A stretch of DNA of 64,000 bases from CAHJXG01 sp964235485 (GCA_964235485.1 CAXSAZ010000003.1:124001-188000), one strand, 5' to 3'. Counted from the stretch's first letter, positions 50,767 to 59,548 are shown. A program made the numbers and translations. The notes: generated from the letters alone by a model not told the origin.

Positions 50767-51432
50767 ATGAACGACCGCGCCACTTGGACCGCGTTCCTGC
50801 TGATGTGCTTCGCGCTGGTCGGCCTCGCCGGGCTGTTCGCGACCTACGCCACCACCGTCCCGTTGGAGCGCGCGCTGATCCGCACCGGCGTGCTCGACCA
50901 GGTGCTCGCCGCCGCCCGCGGGCCGGACGCGGAAGCGCAACTGGCGGCGCTGCGCCCCGCACTCGGCCCGGCCGCGGACGCCGTGCTGTCCGGACCCGGC
51001 GACCTGTGGGACCGCGTGGCCGCCGAGCGCCGTGTCGTCCTGGACGAGCAAGGGCGGGAAGCGCGCAGCGTCGCCCACCGGGTCCGCATCATGGTCGGCA
51101 CCGTGACGCTGATGGCAGCGCTGGTGGGGGCGGGGATCATGGCGCTGGCGTCGCGCCGGGGTGCCGATGCCAGCGCATCGCACCGGGACGCCGATGCAAC
51201 CTCCGCCGCGGGGCGCGTTTCAACCTCCGGAACCCCCGAACGGAGCAGCGCCATGAAGCAGCCGCACACCGAAGAATCCATCGACCACACGGACGGCGAG
51301 CAGGACACCGGCAACCACAAGAAGCCCGGCAAGCCAGACACCGGCGGCGCGGACAAGTTCGGCGGCACCCGCGCGGGCGCCGAGAACCTGGAGCACCCGA
51401 CCACCGAGAAGCCGTCCGGCACGCCGGCCTGA
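50767..51432 (+). CDS. membrane protein of unknown function with hydrophilic tail
   Basis: In this 221-residue product, hydrophobic segments occur at residues 8-28 (FLLMCFALVGLAGLFATYA) and 103-125 (RIMVGTVTLMAALVGAGIMAL). They flank an Ala-rich periplasmic or cytoplasmic loop. From residue 163 the composition changes to a charged, disordered segment (MKQPHTEESIDHTDGEQD). A ribosome-binding-like GGAG sits 7 bases before that internal ATG at 51253, so a separate 59-residue protein may be made from the same frame. I do not recognise either part. Confidence 0.6.
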   Translation: MNDRATWTAFLLMCFALVGLAGLFATYATTVPLERALIRTGVLDQVLAAARGPDAEAQLAALRPALGPAADAVLSGPGDLWDRVAAERRVVLDEQGREARSVAHRVRIMVGTVTLMAALVGAGIMALASRRGADASASHRDADATSAAGRVSTSGTPERSSAMKQPHTEESIDHTDGEQDTGNHKKPGKPDTGGADKFGGTRAGAENLEHPTTEKPSGTPA

Positions 51433-51555
51433 AACCCACCGCCTGGCCTTGGCCGGGACTGCCGCCCGCTTGGCGGTCCCGCGCCGGCTCCAATTTGCGC
51501 GGCGCCCCCGCGCCCGAACACTTGAACCTGAATACCCCGGGGCCACGTCCTTCGC

Positions 51556-51843
51556 ATGAACCGCATCCCGCCCGTCATCGACATGGCTCCCGACGGCACG
51601 TTCCGCACCAAGCCGCCCGGTATGCGCGCGCCGTTGTCGTTCAAGCTGCTGCTGGGGGCAACCATCGTGGCCGTGCTGGCCGGCGCCGCCGCGGTGGCGG
51701 CTTTGGCGCTGTGGATCGCGGCGCTGCTGCTGCCGGTGGTGGTGATCGCCGCCGTTGTCGCCTGGGGCACTTATAAGTATCGCGCTTGGCGCCGCCGGGA
51801 CGCGGGCGGCGAGGCGCGCTCGGTTTACTACCGCTTCCGCTAA
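51556..51843 (+). CDS. small membrane protein of unknown function
   Basis: This 95-residue protein has a Pro-rich N-terminus (DMAPDGTFRTKPPG) and two close hydrophobic segments spanning residues 27-70 that could form a hairpin in the membrane. The C-terminal tail is basic (YKYRAWRRRD). No family is recognised. It lies between the pilin-associated membrane protein and the KaiC-like gene on the same strand. Confidence 0.6.
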   Translation: MNRIPPVIDMAPDGTFRTKPPGMRAPLSFKLLLGATIVAVLAGAAAVAALALWIAALLLPVVVIAAVVAWGTYKYRAWRRRDAGGEARSVYYRFR

Positions 51844-51900
51844 CCGTTCGGCGCGCCGGCGGCCGCCGGCGCTCGGTTGATTTCGTTTGTGCTATGATCC

Positions 51901-53412
51901 ATGTCTGCCGGCATGAACCCACAGTCGCAGCCTAAGCTGTCCATAGGAACTGCCGGTCTCGATGCCATTCTGGGCGGTGGCATCGAGCGTGGGCGCGTTT
52001 ACCTGGTGGAGGGCGCGCCCGGCGCCGGCAAAACCACCTTGGCGCTCGGTTTCCTGCTCGAAGGCGTCCGCCAAGGCGACGCCACCCTTTACGTCACGCT
52101 GTCCGAATCCGAGAACGAGCTGCGTTCCGTCGCCGCCAGCCACGGCTGGAGCATGGACGGCGTTGACATCTTCGAGCTTACCGCCTCCACCAGCCTGGAC
52201 GGGGAAGGCGAGCAGAGCGTGCTGCACCCGGCGGAACTCGAGCTGGGCGAAACCGCCCGCGCCGTGATGGACCGGGTGCGGGCGCGCAGCCCGGCCCGCG
52301 TCGCGTTCGACAGCCTGAGCGAAATTCGCCTGCTGGCGGAGAACCCGCAGCGTTACCGCCGCCAGGTCCTGGCGCTCAAGCGGTTCTTCACGCTGCAAGG
52401 CTGCACGGTGCTGCTGCTCGACGACCATTCGTCCAAGCCGTCGTTGTCCGGCGGAGACCTGCAACTGCACAGCGTCGTGCACGGCGTGGTGACGTTGGAG
52501 CAGGTCGAGCGCGACTATGGGGCGGAACGGCGGCGGCTGCGCGTCGTCAAGCTGCGGGGCAGCCCGTTCCGCGGCGGCTACCACGATTTCGCCATTCACC
52601 GGGGCGGCATCGCCGTGTATCCGCGCCTGGTCGCTCACCAGCGCCACGTTGCGTTCGACCCCGCCCCCGTCAGCACCGGCAGCGCCGAACTCGATCAGAT
52701 GCTGGGCGGCGGCCTCAGCCCCGGCACCAACATGCTGCTGATCGGCCCGTCAGGCGCCGGCAAGACGACCACAGCCACCAGCGCGCTGGTGGCTGTGCTG
52801 CGCCGGGGCGGGCGCGCCGCGTATTTCCTGTTCGACGAGGGGCTGCCCACGCTGCTGGCCCGCTCCGCCGCGCTCGGCATGGACCTGCGCCCTTTCATCG
52901 AGACCGGGCAGCTCACCCTGCGCCAGATCGACCCGGCCGAGATGTCGCCAGGCGAGTTCGCCCACCATGTGTCCCAGGCGGTCGAGCGCGACGGGGCGCG
53001 CTTCGTCGCCATCGACAGCCTCAACGCCTACATGCAGAGTATGCCCGGCGAGCAATACCTGCTGCTGCAGATGCACGAGCTGCTGACCTACTTGAACCAG
53101 CAGGGGGTGATCACCTTTCTGGTGTTGGGCCAGAGCGGCATCATCGGCCAGGTCACGGCGGCGGTGGACCTCAGCTACCTCGCGGACGCCATCCTGCTGC
53201 TGCGCTTCTTCGAGGCGGACGGCGAGGTGCGCAAGGCGGTGTCCGTCATCAAGACCCGCACGGCGGGCCATGAGCGGACGGTGCGGGAAATCGCCATTGG
53301 CCCGCAGGGCCTGTTTGTGGGCGCCCCGTTCACGGGCGCGCAGGGCGTGCTCAGCGGTTGGCCGGTTTGGACCGGCACGCTGGCCCCGCCCAGCGCCGCC
53401 GGGCTGGGCTGA
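51901..53412 (+). CDS. double-domain KaiC-like ATPase
   Basis: This 503-residue RecA/KaiC-superfamily protein has two tandem ATPase domains. Domain 1 has a Walker A (EGAPGAGKTTL, residues 38-47) and Walker B-like VAFDSLSEI. Domain 2 has GPSGAGKTTTA near residue 280 and FVAIDSLNAYMQSM. The clock phosphorylation sites of true KaiC are not evident, and there is no kaiA or kaiB nearby. It precedes a hybrid histidine kinase by 7 bases, so it probably acts in signalling with that kinase. A TATGAT at 51893-51898 so close to the ATG raises the chance that translation starts at the ATG at 51913. Confidence 0.88.
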   Translation: MSAGMNPQSQPKLSIGTAGLDAILGGGIERGRVYLVEGAPGAGKTTLALGFLLEGVRQGDATLYVTLSESENELRSVAASHGWSMDGVDIFELTASTSLDGEGEQSVLHPAELELGETARAVMDRVRARSPARVAFDSLSEIRLLAENPQRYRRQVLALKRFFTLQGCTVLLLDDHSSKPSLSGGDLQLHSVVHGVVTLEQVERDYGAERRRLRVVKLRGSPFRGGYHDFAIHRGGIAVYPRLVAHQRHVAFDPAPVSTGSAELDQMLGGGLSPGTNMLLIGPSGAGKTTTATSALVAVLRRGGRAAYFLFDEGLPTLLARSAALGMDLRPFIETGQLTLRQIDPAEMSPGEFAHHVSQAVERDGARFVAIDSLNAYMQSMPGEQYLLLQMHELLTYLNQQGVITFLVLGQSGIIGQVTAAVDLSYLADAILLLRFFEADGEVRKAVSVIKTRTAGHERTVREIAIGPQGLFVGAPFTGAQGVLSGWPVWTGTLAPPSAAGLG

Positions 53413-53419
53413 AGCGGCC

Positions 53420-55411
53420 GTGCCCGGGCGCCCGGTCTTGATCCTCGCCCCGCGCGGGCGCGACGCGGAGGTGGTCGGCCAGGTGCTGGCTCGCGCGGGC
53501 GTGTCCGCCCGGGCGGTTCCGGACCTCCTGGCGGTGATCGACAGCCTCGACGCCTGCGCCGCCGTGCTGGCGACGGAGGAAGCGCTGGCCGGCCCGGACC
53601 TCGGCCGCCTGCTCGCCCTCGCCGCGGCGCAGCCCGCCTGGTCCGACCTGCCGTTCCTGGTGCTGGCCACCAAGCAGCCGGGGCCGCGCTCCCCGCGCCA
53701 CATCGCGGTGCTGGAGGGCCTGGGCAACGCCATCCTGTTGGAGCGCCCGCTCAACGCGGAAACCCTGGTCAGCGCCGCCCGGGCCGCGCTCCGCGCCCGC
53801 AGCCGGCAGCTCGCGGTGCGCGACCTCAACGCCACGCTGGAAACGCGGGTGGGGGAGCGCACGCAGGCCCTGGCCGCCAGCGAGGCGCAGGCCCGCGCGA
53901 CGTTTGACAGCTTCCCCGAGTGCATGTTCACCCTGCATGTCGCCGACGCCGGGGCGTTCCCCTTCGAGGCCGCGAACCCCGCCGCCGAGCGGGCCACGGG
54001 CCTCCTCGCCGCCGCCATCAAGGGCCGCCCGGCCGGGGCGGTCCTGCCGCCGGAGGACGCGGCGGCCGTGGACGCGCAGTTCCGGCAGTGCGTGGCGGCG
54101 GGCGCCGGCGTGTCCTTCACCGCGGCGCTGCGCTTCCCGATGCTGTCCGGCACCTTTGAGGCGACGCTGACGCCCTTGCGCGACGCGGACGGGCGCATCG
54201 CCCGGCTGCTCGCGGTGTTCCGCGACGTGACCGCCCGCAACGCGCTGGAAGCCCGGCTGCGCCAAGCGCAGAAGCTGGAAGCGGTGGGCCAGCTCACCGG
54301 CGGCGTCGCCCACGACTTCAACAACCTGCTGCAGGTGGTGCTGAGCGGCCTCACCCTCATGGAACGCACGCAGGACCCGGAGCGCCGGGCGCACCTGCTG
54401 GACAGCGTGCGCCGGGCGGCGCTGCGCGGGGGCGAGTTGACCAAGCGGCTGCTGACCGTCGCCCGCCGCCAGTCGCTGCGCCCGGAGGCCATCGACCTCG
54501 GCGCCTGGCTCGGCGACGGCGCGGCGGCGCTGCTGACCCGGGCGCTGCGCGGCGACATCCAAACGGAGCTGCGCGTGCCGCCGGGCCTGCCGCCGGTGCA
54601 GGCCGACCCGAACGAGCTGGAGCTGGCGGTGCTGAACCTCGCGGTGAACGCGCGGGACGCCATGCCGGGCGGCGGCACGCTGACCATCGCCGCGGAGCCG
54701 GCCGTGCTGGACGGCTTGACCGACCCGGACGGGCTGCACGGCGCGTTTGTGCGCTTCACCGTCGCCGACACCGGCACCGGCATGTCGGAGGACACCCAGG
54801 CCCGGGTGTTCGAGCCGTTCTTCACCACCAAGGGCCTGGGGCAGGGCACCGGCCTCGGCCTCGCCCAGGTGTATGGCTTTGCCCGGCAAAGCGGCGGCGG
54901 CGTGCGCCTGCGGAGCCGCCCGGGAGAGGGCACGGCCGTGTCCCTCTTGTTGCCGGTGTCGGACGCGGCGCCCCGGGCGTTTGCGGCCGCGGAGGACGTG
55001 GCGGTGGCGCAGCCGGCGGGGGGCGCGGCCGTCTTGGTGTGCGAGGACGACGACGACGTGGCGGCGTTGGCCGTCGATATGCTGGAACAGTTGGGCCACC
55101 GCCCGACGCGGGTGGGCACGGCGGCGGCGGCGCTGGGGGCGCTGGCGGACGGGCGGGCGGTGGACGTGCTGTTCACGGACGTGCTGATGCCGGGCGGCAT
55201 GGACGGGCTGGCGCTGGCGCGGGAAGCCCGGCGCCGCCGCCCGGGCCTGCCGGTGCTGTTGACCACCGGCTACACCGGCGCGGGCGCCGCGGACGTGCCG
55301 CGCGGGATGCCCATGCTGCGCAAGCCTTACAAGCTCCCTGACCTTGCGGGGGCGTTGCGGTCGGCGCTGGCCGGCGCGCCGCCGCCGGACCGGGCGATGG
55401 CGGCGGACTGA
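53420..55411 (+). CDS. hybrid sensor histidine kinase/response regulator
   Basis: In order, this 663-residue protein has an N-terminal degenerate receiver-like domain (residues 1-130), a coiled linker (LNATLETRVGERTQALAASEAQ), and a PAS domain near 155-275. HisKA follows with the phosphorylated histidine in GGVAHDFNNLLQVV near residue 297. Next is HATPase_c with NLAVNARDAMPGGG, DTGTGMS and GQGTGLGLAQVYG, and a C-terminal receiver with VCEDDDD, VLFTDVLMPGGMDG (phospho-acceptor Asp) and the lysine in LRKPYK. It has no membrane segment, so it senses a cytoplasmic signal. The GTG start lies 7 bases after the KaiC-like gene. Confidence 0.9.
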   Translation: MPGRPVLILAPRGRDAEVVGQVLARAGVSARAVPDLLAVIDSLDACAAVLATEEALAGPDLGRLLALAAAQPAWSDLPFLVLATKQPGPRSPRHIAVLEGLGNAILLERPLNAETLVSAARAALRARSRQLAVRDLNATLETRVGERTQALAASEAQARATFDSFPECMFTLHVADAGAFPFEAANPAAERATGLLAAAIKGRPAGAVLPPEDAAAVDAQFRQCVAAGAGVSFTAALRFPMLSGTFEATLTPLRDADGRIARLLAVFRDVTARNALEARLRQAQKLEAVGQLTGGVAHDFNNLLQVVLSGLTLMERTQDPERRAHLLDSVRRAALRGGELTKRLLTVARRQSLRPEAIDLGAWLGDGAAALLTRALRGDIQTELRVPPGLPPVQADPNELELAVLNLAVNARDAMPGGGTLTIAAEPAVLDGLTDPDGLHGAFVRFTVADTGTGMSEDTQARVFEPFFTTKGLGQGTGLGLAQVYGFARQSGGGVRLRSRPGEGTAVSLLLPVSDAAPRAFAAAEDVAVAQPAGGAAVLVCEDDDDVAALAVDMLEQLGHRPTRVGTAAAALGALADGRAVDVLFTDVLMPGGMDGLALAREARRRRPGLPVLLTTGYTGAGAADVPRGMPMLRKPYKLPDLAGALRSALAGAPPPDRAMAAD

Positions 55412-55413
55412 GC

Positions 55414-56046
55414 GTGAGGAGGGTGCTGCTCGTGGCGACGCTGCTCGGAAGCCTGCTGCTCGGCGCGTGCTCCGCCTTCGGCATCCGGAGCGGCACGGAG
55501 GAGCCGCGATACGCCACGCTGGAACGCCTGGGCAACGTGGAGATCCGCCGCTACGCCCCCCGCCTCGCCGCCGAGACGGTGGTGCCCGGCGATGCCTACT
55601 CTGCCCGGGGCGAGGGTTTCCGCCGCCTGGCCGGCTACATCTTCGGCGGCAACGCGGGCCGCCGCCGCATCGACATGACCGCGCCGGTGGCCCAGGCCAG
55701 CGCCCAGCCCGGCGAGCGCATCGCCATGACTGCGCCCGTGGCCCAAGCGCCGGGCGAGGGGGGCTGGGCGGTCCGTTTCTTCCTGCCCGCCGCGCTGACC
55801 GACCCGCCCGCGCCGAACGACGCCCGGGTGCGGATCGTGCCGGTGCCGGAGGAAACGATGGCCGTGCTGCGCTTTTCCGGCACCGCGACGGAGGCCGCGG
55901 TGGCGGAGCGCACAAAGGCGCTGACGGCGGCGCTGTCCACCAGCCCGTGGCGCCCGGCGGGCGAGCCGGTGGCGTGGTTCTACGACCCGCCCTGGACCCT
56001 GCCGCCGCTGCGCCGCAACGAGGTCGCGGTGCCGGTGGCGCGGTGA
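55414..56046 (+). CDS. SOUL-family haem-binding lipoprotein
   Basis: This 210-residue protein starts at GTG 55414 and has a lipoprotein signal (LLGSLLLGAC, lipobox cysteine near residue 19). The SOUL domain shows VEIRRYAPRLAAETVV, FRRLAGYIFGGN, and two copies of the IDMTAPV/IAMTAPVAQ motif near residues 86 and 108. Later come ETMAVLRFSG and AWFYDPPWTLPPLRRNEV. Family members bind haem or porphyrin loosely. It begins 2 bases after the hybrid kinase stop, so it may be co-expressed with it. Confidence 0.88.
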   Translation: MRRVLLVATLLGSLLLGACSAFGIRSGTEEPRYATLERLGNVEIRRYAPRLAAETVVPGDAYSARGEGFRRLAGYIFGGNAGRRRIDMTAPVAQASAQPGERIAMTAPVAQAPGEGGWAVRFFLPAALTDPPAPNDARVRIVPVPEETMAVLRFSGTATEAAVAERTKALTAALSTSPWRPAGEPVAWFYDPPWTLPPLRRNEVAVPVAR

Positions 56047-56112
56047 GGGGGGGCTGGGCCGTCCGTTTCGTTTCTTGCCCTGCGATCTTACGGGACATAG
56101 GGTTCCGTTGCG

Positions 56113-56364
56113 ATGCCGCCTGTGCTCCGTATCCCAGGTTTTCGGTTCTTTTTCTTCAGCCTCGAAAACCGCGAGCCGCCGCACGTCCACGTCACGCACG
56201 GGGACAAGGCGGCCAAGTATTGGCTGGACCCGGTGGAACTGGCCAGCTCCGACGGGTTCCGGGCGCACGAACTGAACCGGGTGCGGGCGCTGGTGAGCGA
56301 GCACCGTGCCGAGTTTCAAAGGAGGTGGGATGAACATCTTAACACCCAAGCCGGTCCAGGTTGA
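56113..56364 (+). CDS. DUF4160 protein
   Basis: This 83-residue protein matches the DUF4160 pattern: PGFRFFFFSLENREPPHVHV near residues 8-27, then HGDKAAKYWLDPVELASSDG and a helix with ELNRVRALVSEH. These small proteins are usually paired with a DUF2442 gene, as here, with a 35-base overlap. The role is unknown. A toxin-antitoxin-like relationship has been suspected from such pairing but cannot be shown from sequence. Confidence 0.85.
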   Translation: MPPVLRIPGFRFFFFSLENREPPHVHVTHGDKAAKYWLDPVELASSDGFRAHELNRVRALVSEHRAEFQRRWDEHLNTQAGPG

Positions 56365-56590
56365 CCTAGACCCCGTAGCCGTCGAGGTCGAGGTGTCTGA
56401 CACCGCACTGCGGATCGTGCTGTCGGACGGGCGGGAGCTGTCCGCGCCCTTGGCCTGGTTCCCCCGGCTGCGCGACGCAACCCCGGCACAACGGCGCAAC
56501 TGGGAACCGATCGGCCGCGGGCATGGTCTGCACTGGCCGGACGTGGACGAAGACATTTCGGTGCGCGCCCTGATGGGCCGGCCCACGTGA
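56330..56590 (+). CDS. DUF2442 protein
   Basis: This 86-residue protein has VEVSDTALRIVLSDGRELSAPLAWFPRL near residues 20-47, a NWEPIGRGHGLHWPDVDEDIS motif, and a short tail. That is the standard DUF2442 layout. The ATG at 56330 is set by AAAGGAGG just upstream, inside the end of the DUF4160 gene, so the pair is coupled. It is followed at once by half-repeat R3. Confidence 0.85.
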   Translation: MNILTPKPVQVDLDPVAVEVEVSDTALRIVLSDGRELSAPLAWFPRLRDATPAQRRNWEPIGRGHGLHWPDVDEDISVRALMGRPT

Positions 56591-56617
56591 CAACGCCGCG
56601 CCTCACGGAAACAGCCG

Positions 56618-56680
56618 CGTAGGATGGGTGAACCCCATCAGCAACCGCACACAGGTCGATCAATGGTGCCGCCCGTATGA
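56618..56680 (+). repeat. dispersed repeat copy R3 (right half)
   Basis: It begins CGTAGGATGGGTGAACCCC and ends GGTGCCGCCCGTATGA. It matches the right half of the palindromic element at 44662-44787 in the same orientation. The left half is absent. Confidence 0.75.
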
Positions 56681-56725
56681 TGCCGCGTTTTCACGGCCCG
56701 ATGGCGGCGTGGGCCGGCACGTTGA

Positions 56726-56755
56726 TTGAACAGCCGGACACCCCACGCCTATAAT
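56726..56755 (+). promoter_or_regulatory. sigma-70-like promoter giving a probably leaderless mRNA
   Basis: TTGAAC at 56726-56731 and a perfect TATAAT at 56750-56755 are 18 bases apart. The ATG of the XRE regulator is at 56761, where transcription would be expected to begin. No ribosome-binding site precedes that ATG. Confidence 0.6.
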
Positions 56756-56760
56756 CCGTC

Positions 56761-57426
56761 ATGGCTGCCGCGATGCGACAAGACCCTTGCCCGCTCGGGC
56801 CGACGCTGATGCAGGCGCGGCGCGTGCGTGGCATGAAGCAGGCGCACGCGGCGGAACTGCTGGGCGTCGCCCAACCCACCGTCAGCCGGATCGAGCGCGG
56901 CGAGATCGAGCCTGCAGGACCCTTGCGCGAGCGCGTGCTCGACCTTGTTTGCGCACGCCTCGATCTCGCCCGGGACGCAGCGCTCCGCCGGTTGGTGGAG
57001 GGCGCGGCGTTGCCCGTCCATCTCGTGTGCGACCTCACCCACCGGCTGCTCGCCGCCTCGCGTCCGCGCGAGTGCGAATGGGGGCGCCCCGCGGCCGAGG
57101 TCCTCGGCCGGTCGCTTTGGCGCCACGCGAGCGAGGCGATCCAGGCGGCCGAGGCGGAACTGCCGGCGCTCGGCTGGGGCAGCCGCGACGGGGCGCACGC
57201 GCTCACCTTCGCGACCGGCGCGAACGGCTCGGGCGAGCTGCGGATCGCGCCGGGCGTGCTGGTTTGGGAAAGGATCGTGCTGTCTGACGGCTCGCCCGCC
57301 CGTCTCGTCACCCGTGCGGCGGAGGCTGCCGGGCGAGCCGGCGCGCATAACTTATGCGTGGCGGGTGCCGGCGGCGTCCGCCATGTAGGCCGGCATGGCA
57401 TACGATCAGATCCCCCGTCCCGCTGA
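56761..57426 (+). CDS. XRE-family transcriptional regulator
   Basis: This 221-residue protein has an N-terminal helix-turn-helix (residues 14-55): LMQARRVRGMKQAHAAELLG, then VAQPTVSRIERGEIEP. The rest contains a PAS-like stretch (LVCDLTHRLLAASRPRECEW, LGRSLWRHASEAIQ) that may bind a ligand. The last 32 bases overlap the following HD-domain gene in another frame. A close TATAAT box suggests leaderless translation. Target genes are unknown; the coupled nucleotidase is the first candidate. Confidence 0.82.
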   Translation: MAAAMRQDPCPLGPTLMQARRVRGMKQAHAAELLGVAQPTVSRIERGEIEPAGPLRERVLDLVCARLDLARDAALRRLVEGAALPVHLVCDLTHRLLAASRPRECEWGRPAAEVLGRSLWRHASEAIQAAEAELPALGWGSRDGAHALTFATGANGSGELRIAPGVLVWERIVLSDGSPARLVTRAAEAAGRAGAHNLCVAGAGGVRHVGRHGIRSDPPSR

Positions 57427-58039
57427 CGCTTGGCTCGGCCAAGTGTCCGAGCCGCTTGCGTCCCGGCTCCGCTTTCTTCTGGAAGCCGACAAGCTCAAGG
57501 CCGTGATCCGCGGCAGCCGCATCGCCGACGGCTCGCGGCGCGAGAACGTGGCCGAGCACAGTTGGCACATCGCGCTGTTCGCCCTCGTGCTGGCGCCGCA
57601 CGCGGCCGGGGTTGTCGATCCCCTGCGCGCTGTTTCCATGCTGCTCATCCACGACCTGGTGGAGATCGACTGCGGCGACACGCCCTTGTTCGACGCGGTG
57701 GGCGCGGCGACCCAGGCCAAGCGCGAGGCGGTCGCCGCCGACCGGCTGTACGGGCTGTTGCCGCCGGCGGACGCGGCCAGGTATCGCGCGCTCTGGGACG
57801 AGTTCGAGGCGGCGGAAACTCCCGATGCACGGTTCGCCAAGGCGGTTGACCGCTTGCAGCCCATTCTCCTCAACCATGCGGTGGGCGGCGGCACCTGGAC
57901 CGATTACGGCGTGGACGAGGCGCGCGAACGCTCCCTCACTTCCCGCATCGCAGACGGCTCGCCCGCGCTCTGGGCGGCGGCGGAAGCGGTCATCGCGGAC
58001 GCCGTGCGTCAGGGCTGGCTCAAGCCTGCGCCGCCCTGA
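57395..58039 (+). CDS. HD-domain 5'-nucleotidase-like phosphohydrolase
   Basis: This 214-residue HD_3-family protein, similar to YfbR/HDDC2 nucleotidases, has RENVAEHSWHIAL near residue 52 (first metal histidine) and LLIHDLVEIDCGDTP near residue 85 (the HD pair). An aspartate near residue 150 (FAKAVDRLQPI) completes the metal site. It likely dephosphorylates deoxynucleoside monophosphates in the cytoplasm. It overlaps the XRE regulator gene by 32 bases, suggesting coupled expression. Confidence 0.85.
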   Translation: MAYDQIPRPADAWLGQVSEPLASRLRFLLEADKLKAVIRGSRIADGSRRENVAEHSWHIALFALVLAPHAAGVVDPLRAVSMLLIHDLVEIDCGDTPLFDAVGAATQAKREAVAADRLYGLLPPADAARYRALWDEFEAAETPDARFAKAVDRLQPILLNHAVGGGTWTDYGVDEARERSLTSRIADGSPALWAAAEAVIADAVRQGWLKPAPP

Positions 58040-58078
58040 CACCTGCCGCCGTCAAGCGTTTGGCCATGCAAGCGCGGC

Positions 58079-59380
58079 CTAGAACGCCACGTGCCCGAAC
58101 ATCGCCTGCAGCACCAAGAACAGCAGGCCGCCCACGAAGAACCCCACCAGCGTCCCGTTCACCCGCACGTATTGCAGGTCGCGGCCCACCCGAAGCTCCA
58201 CCCGGTCGGTGATCTGCTTCGCGTCCCAGCCGGCCACCACGTCGCCCACGAAGTCGGCGATCTGCGCCTGGGCGCTCGGCAGCATGGAGGCGACCACACT
58301 CTCCGCCGCCGCCTGCAGCCGGGCGCGCGCCGCCGCGTCCTCCGCCAGGAACTGGCCGAGGTTGCCGAGCGCCGCCTCGATGGCAGCCAGCGTGTGGCCG
58401 CCGGGCCGGCGGGTGTCGTTCTCCAGCGCCACGCGCATCCGCGCCCACACGTCCCATAGCCACGCCTGCACCGTTTCGTGCGCCACCACCCGGCGCACCG
58501 CCCGGCCGATCTCGGCGGCGCGCTCCGGGTCGGTTTCCATGCGCTCGATCTCGCGCTTCACCCACACGTCGAAGGCTTCGCGGATGTTGCTGCCGTCGGG
58601 TCCCATGCGGTCCAGCTCTTCGCGCACCACGCCCAGCACGCGCTCCGCCACCTGCGCGCCGAGCGCCCAGCCGACCAGCCGCCCGCCCTGCGCCCGCACT
58701 TTGTCCTGGATGAAGCCGTGCAGCGCCGCGTGCCGGCCGTCGAGCGTCGTGCGCAGCTCGCCCAGCAGGAAGCCCAGCACTTCCTGGTGCCGCCCGCCGT
58801 CCACCAGGGAGCGCAGCGCGCGCGCCACGATCCGCCCGGCGCCGGGTCCGCCGATCAAGCGCGGCACCAGGCGCGCCACCGTGCGCCGCGCCCGCCCGTC
58901 CTCGACGGTCGCGAGCACCCGGGGCAGCATCTCGGCCAGCGCGCGGGCGGCGGGCCGGGCGGCGGCGGGGTCGGACAGGAAGCGCGACAGGATCGCCGCC
59001 ATGTCGATGCGGCGGAGCACGCGCGACACCTCCGCCGGCGTGAACACGTGCCCGGCGACGAAGCGGCCCAGCGCCCGGCCCAGCCGCGCCTTTTGGTTCG
59101 GGATGATGGCGGTGTGCGGGATCGGCAAGCCCAGCGGGTGGCGGAACAAGGCGGTGACTGCGAACCAGTCGGCGATGCCGCCCACGAAGCCGGCCTTGGC
59201 GCTGGCCTGCAACAGGTCCGTGCCCCAGCCCGGCGGCAGGGCGTAGCTCCCCAGCGTCAGCGCCGCCATGAGGATCAGCAGCCCGGTGGCAAAGGCGCGG
59301 TGCCGGCGCAGCGCGCGCCGGGCGATGCGGTCGTGCTCCGGGATGGCGGGGGGGAGGGCGAGGTCGGCGGCGGCGTCCAT
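58079..59380 (-). CDS. DUF445 membrane protein
   Basis: This 433-residue inner-membrane protein has an N-terminal hydrophobic segment (residues 32-52), the conserved AKAGFVGGIADWFAVTALFRHPLGLPIPHTAIIP motif near residue 60, and QKARLGRALGRFV. Long amphipathic helices follow (residues 110-390), and there is a C-terminal membrane anchor (VGFFVGGLLFLVLQAMFG). This matches the DUF445/YjiN family, whose function is unknown. ATG 59380 is chosen because upstream in-frame sequence is not conserved. It is convergent with the HD gene. Confidence 0.85.
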   Translation of the reverse strand: MDAAADLALPPAIPEHDRIARRALRRHRAFATGLLILMAALTLGSYALPPGWGTDLLQASAKAGFVGGIADWFAVTALFRHPLGLPIPHTAIIPNQKARLGRALGRFVAGHVFTPAEVSRVLRRIDMAAILSRFLSDPAAARPAARALAEMLPRVLATVEDGRARRTVARLVPRLIGGPGAGRIVARALRSLVDGGRHQEVLGFLLGELRTTLDGRHAALHGFIQDKVRAQGGRLVGWALGAQVAERVLGVVREELDRMGPDGSNIREAFDVWVKREIERMETDPERAAEIGRAVRRVVAHETVQAWLWDVWARMRVALENDTRRPGGHTLAAIEAALGNLGQFLAEDAAARARLQAAAESVVASMLPSAQAQIADFVGDVVAGWDAKQITDRVELRVGRDLQYVRVNGTLVGFFVGGLLFLVLQAMFGHVAF

Positions 59381-59548
59381 GGGGCGGGGGATAGCACAGA
59401 TGGCCGGGGTGGCGAGGGGGCGCAGGCGAGACCGGCGTTGAGCGCCGCTGATGCTCAGCCCGGCGTCCCGTGCGCCGTCCTCAGTTCTCGCGAATGCGCG
59501 GCGGGCCACTTCCGATGCCCAATGGTTTCCCTGAGCCGTGCCGCGCCT

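Noticed and set aside
51901..53412. A true circadian clock kaiC
   Set aside because: No kaiA or kaiB nearby and no clear Ser-Thr phosphosite pair in the second domain.
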